A DNA stretch of 6,130 bases from VFJJ01 sp031362415. Its GTDB lineage: Bacteria; Actinomycetota; Acidimicrobiia; IMCC26256; VFJJ01. The stretch covers positions 1 to 6,130 of the forward strand of contig JANLSK010000013.1 in NCBI GenBank assembly GCA_031362415.1, in the 5' to 3' direction. Position numbers and translations under genes: made by a program. The notes under the pieces were generated by a model. That model was given only the letters and a program-made list of their open reading frames with translations, searched no databases and had not been told where the DNA came from. Positions 4,821 to 6,130 of the stretch are shown in pieces (the first letter of the stretch is position 1; every line of letters begins with the position of its first letter).

Positions 4821-6130
4821 CTATTCGGCTTCGGGTGTGGCGGCGTCGGCACCGTCGATCTCGATGGCGACGAGCGCCACCCTCAGGCCGTCCATCGTGA
4901 CGACCCGGAGCCGCCACCGGGCTGCGGAGCCCGCGGCTCGCGCCACCTCCACGGTGTCGCCGGCCACCGGAATGCGCCCCAGCCGCGTCAGCACGTACCC
5001 GCCGAGCGTGTCGTAGTCGCCCTCGGGAAGCTCGAGGCCGCAGTCGGCCAGGAGCTGGTCGGGACGGACCGAGCCCGCAGCCCGGTACCGTCCTCCGGCA
5101 ACCCGCCACACATGACGCTCACGACGATCGTGCTCGTCGCGGATCTCGCCGACGAGCTCCTCCAGCACGTCCTCGAGCGACGCCACGCCGGCCGTCCCCC
5201 CGTGCTCGTCAACGACGAGCGCGAAGTGCAGACGGCGTCGGCGCATGTCGAGGAGGAGGTCGGAAAGTCGACGGGTTTCCGGCACGAACAGCATGTGCCG
5301 CACCAGTTCCCGGTCGAGCGGCGCGTCGAGGCCGTCCTGGTCGAGGTCGAGCAGGTCCTTGGCGTGCACGAAACCCACGACATGGTCGACGTCGCCCTCG
5401 AAGACCGGGATCCGCGATCGTCCCGACCGGGCGACGGTGGCGGCGATCTCGCCGGCCGTCGACGCGATCGACATGGCCACCACATCGGGACGGGGGATCA
5501 TGACCGCGGCCGCGTCGAGCTGGCCGAAGCCCAACGCCCCCGTCAAGAGCCGGTGCTCGAACTCCTCGATCACGCCTTCCCGGGCCGACTCGGCGACCAT
5601 CGCCGCGATGTCGTCGACCGACGCTGCGGCCGCCAGATCGCCCCGGGGTGTGACGCCGAACATGCGGACGCCGAGGTTCCCGATCTTCTCCAACGTCCAG
5701 ATGACGGGTTGGAAGCCGGCGGTGAAGCCGCGGAGCGGGATGGCCGTGGCGAGGAGTGTCGCCGAGGGAAACGTGAGCGCCAGGTTCTTGGGCACCATCT
5801 CGGCGAAGGTCGTGTGCACGAACGTGACAAGCATCAGCGTGGTCACGAACGAGGCCGTGGTGACCACCCCGTGGGGCAGGCCGCCGATGCTGTCGAAGAG
5901 CCGCTCGAAAAGCACCTCCACCGTGGGCTCGGCCACGAATCCGAGCAGCAGCGACACCACTGTGATACCGAGCTGGGTCGCCGCCAGCATCACCGAGAGG
6001 TGGTCGATGCAGTACAACCCCGCCCGGGCCCGCGCCCCGAGGCGGCCGGCACCCCCGGTCCGTTCCTCGAACTCGGTTCGTCGAGTGGCGATCAGCCCGA
6101 ACTCGGCGGCGACGAAGAAGGCGTTCAACA
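4821..6130 (-). CDS. CNNM/CBS/CorC_HlyC membrane protein (CorC/HlyC family), N-terminus missing
   Basis: 436 codons at most are visible; the frame is still open at the right edge. The first visible residues, LNAFFVAAEFGLIATRR, are normally found some ten residues after the family's start, so only the extreme N-terminus is missing. The TTG at 6128 is not the likely true start. Counting from that codon: CNNM (DUF21) transmembrane domain at about 1-165, with hydrophobic segments near 2-15, 45-65, 87-108 and 117-145 and the conserved AEMVPKNLAL (109-118); a CBS pair at about 207-330, including SRIPVFEG (238-245) and VVDEHGGTAGVASLEDVLEE (305-324); CorC_HlyC domain at about 338-425 with DYDTLGGYVLTRLGRIP (371-387). 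Members are inner-membrane proteins linked to Mg2+ (or Co2+) efflux, regulated by nucleotide binding at the CBS pair; the old name haemolysin does not imply toxicity. The transported ion here is inferred from the family. The protein looks intact. Confidence 0.93.
   Translation of the reverse strand, partial: LNAFFVAAEFGLIATRRTEFEERTGGAGRLGARARAGLYCIDHLSVMLAATQLGITVVSLLLGFVAEPTVEVLFERLFDSIGGLPHGVVTTASFVTTLMLVTFVHTTFAEMVPKNLALTFPSATLLATAIPLRGFTAGFQPVIWTLEKIGNLGVRMFGVTPRGDLAAAASVDDIAAMVAESAREGVIEEFEHRLLTGALGFGQLDAAAVMIPRPDVVAMSIASTAGEIAATVARSGRSRIPVFEGDVDHVVGFVHAKDLLDLDQDGLDAPLDRELVRHMLFVPETRRLSDLLLDMRRRRLHFALVVDEHGGTAGVASLEDVLEELVGEIRDEHDRRERHVWRVAGGRYRAAGSVRPDQLLADCGLELPEGDYDTLGGYVLTRLGRIPVAGDTVEVARAAGSAARWRLRVVTMDGLRVALVAIEIDGADAATPEAE

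Noticed and set aside
3964..5109. Minus-strand frame of 381 codons across DUF429, Rid and the CNNM gene end
   Set aside because: It has no domain and overlaps three well-supported genes; translation is typical shadow sequence.
1..6130. A new defence, toxin-antitoxin or mobile system
   Set aside because: Despite the predicted nuclease fold of DUF429 next to a Rid gene, there is no toxin pair, integrase, transposase, flanking repeat or shift in base composition that would support one.

Overview
The window is GC-rich DNA (roughly two thirds G+C by eye) with dense, almost gap-free coding, strong codon-third-position GC and long antisense shadow frames. Together with the protein types seen, this points to a chromosomal segment of a high-GC actinobacterium. 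The GYW/FGDA-type repeats at the C-terminus of the first protein are, to my knowledge, especially common in Acidimicrobiia, so an Ilumatobacter-like marine or freshwater actinobacterium is my inference; no marker gene here proves it. I see no mobile element, CRISPR array, tRNA or rRNA.

Layout. (1) Positions 1-2467, minus strand: one very large open reading frame with no stop in the window, coding for a secreted multidomain protein of at least 822 residues. It has a signal peptide, seven delta-60-type repeats (probably a beta-propeller), a Thr/Pro linker, a cysteine-containing middle domain that looks DOMON/CBM9-like, and at least four GYW/FGDA repeats running off the left edge. (2) Positions 2570-3337, minus strand: a 255-residue short-chain dehydrogenase/reductase of the 3-hydroxyacyl-CoA dehydrogenase type II (HSD10-like) kind. 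(3) Positions 3436-4230, plus strand, divergent from the SDR: a DUF429 family protein (predicted RNase H-fold nuclease), probably translated from a leaderless transcript. (4) Positions 4366-4770, plus strand: a Rid (YjgF/YER057c/UK114) family protein with Asn where classical RidA has its catalytic Arg. (5) Positions 4821-6130, minus strand, convergent with the Rid gene: a CNNM/CBS/CorC_HlyC membrane protein (CorC/HlyC family) that runs off the right edge and lacks only its extreme N-terminus.

The five genes do not form one pathway. The SDR and DUF429 genes share a 98-bp divergent promoter region. DUF429 and Rid are co-directional but separated by 135 bp that contain a hairpin and a possible promoter. 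The Rid and CNNM genes converge on a 50-bp spacer with a GC-rich hairpin. The window reads as ordinary core-like housekeeping genes beside one elaborate secreted protein. The points most worth a second look are the domain chimera of the secreted protein, the altered Rid active site and the leaderless DUF429 start.
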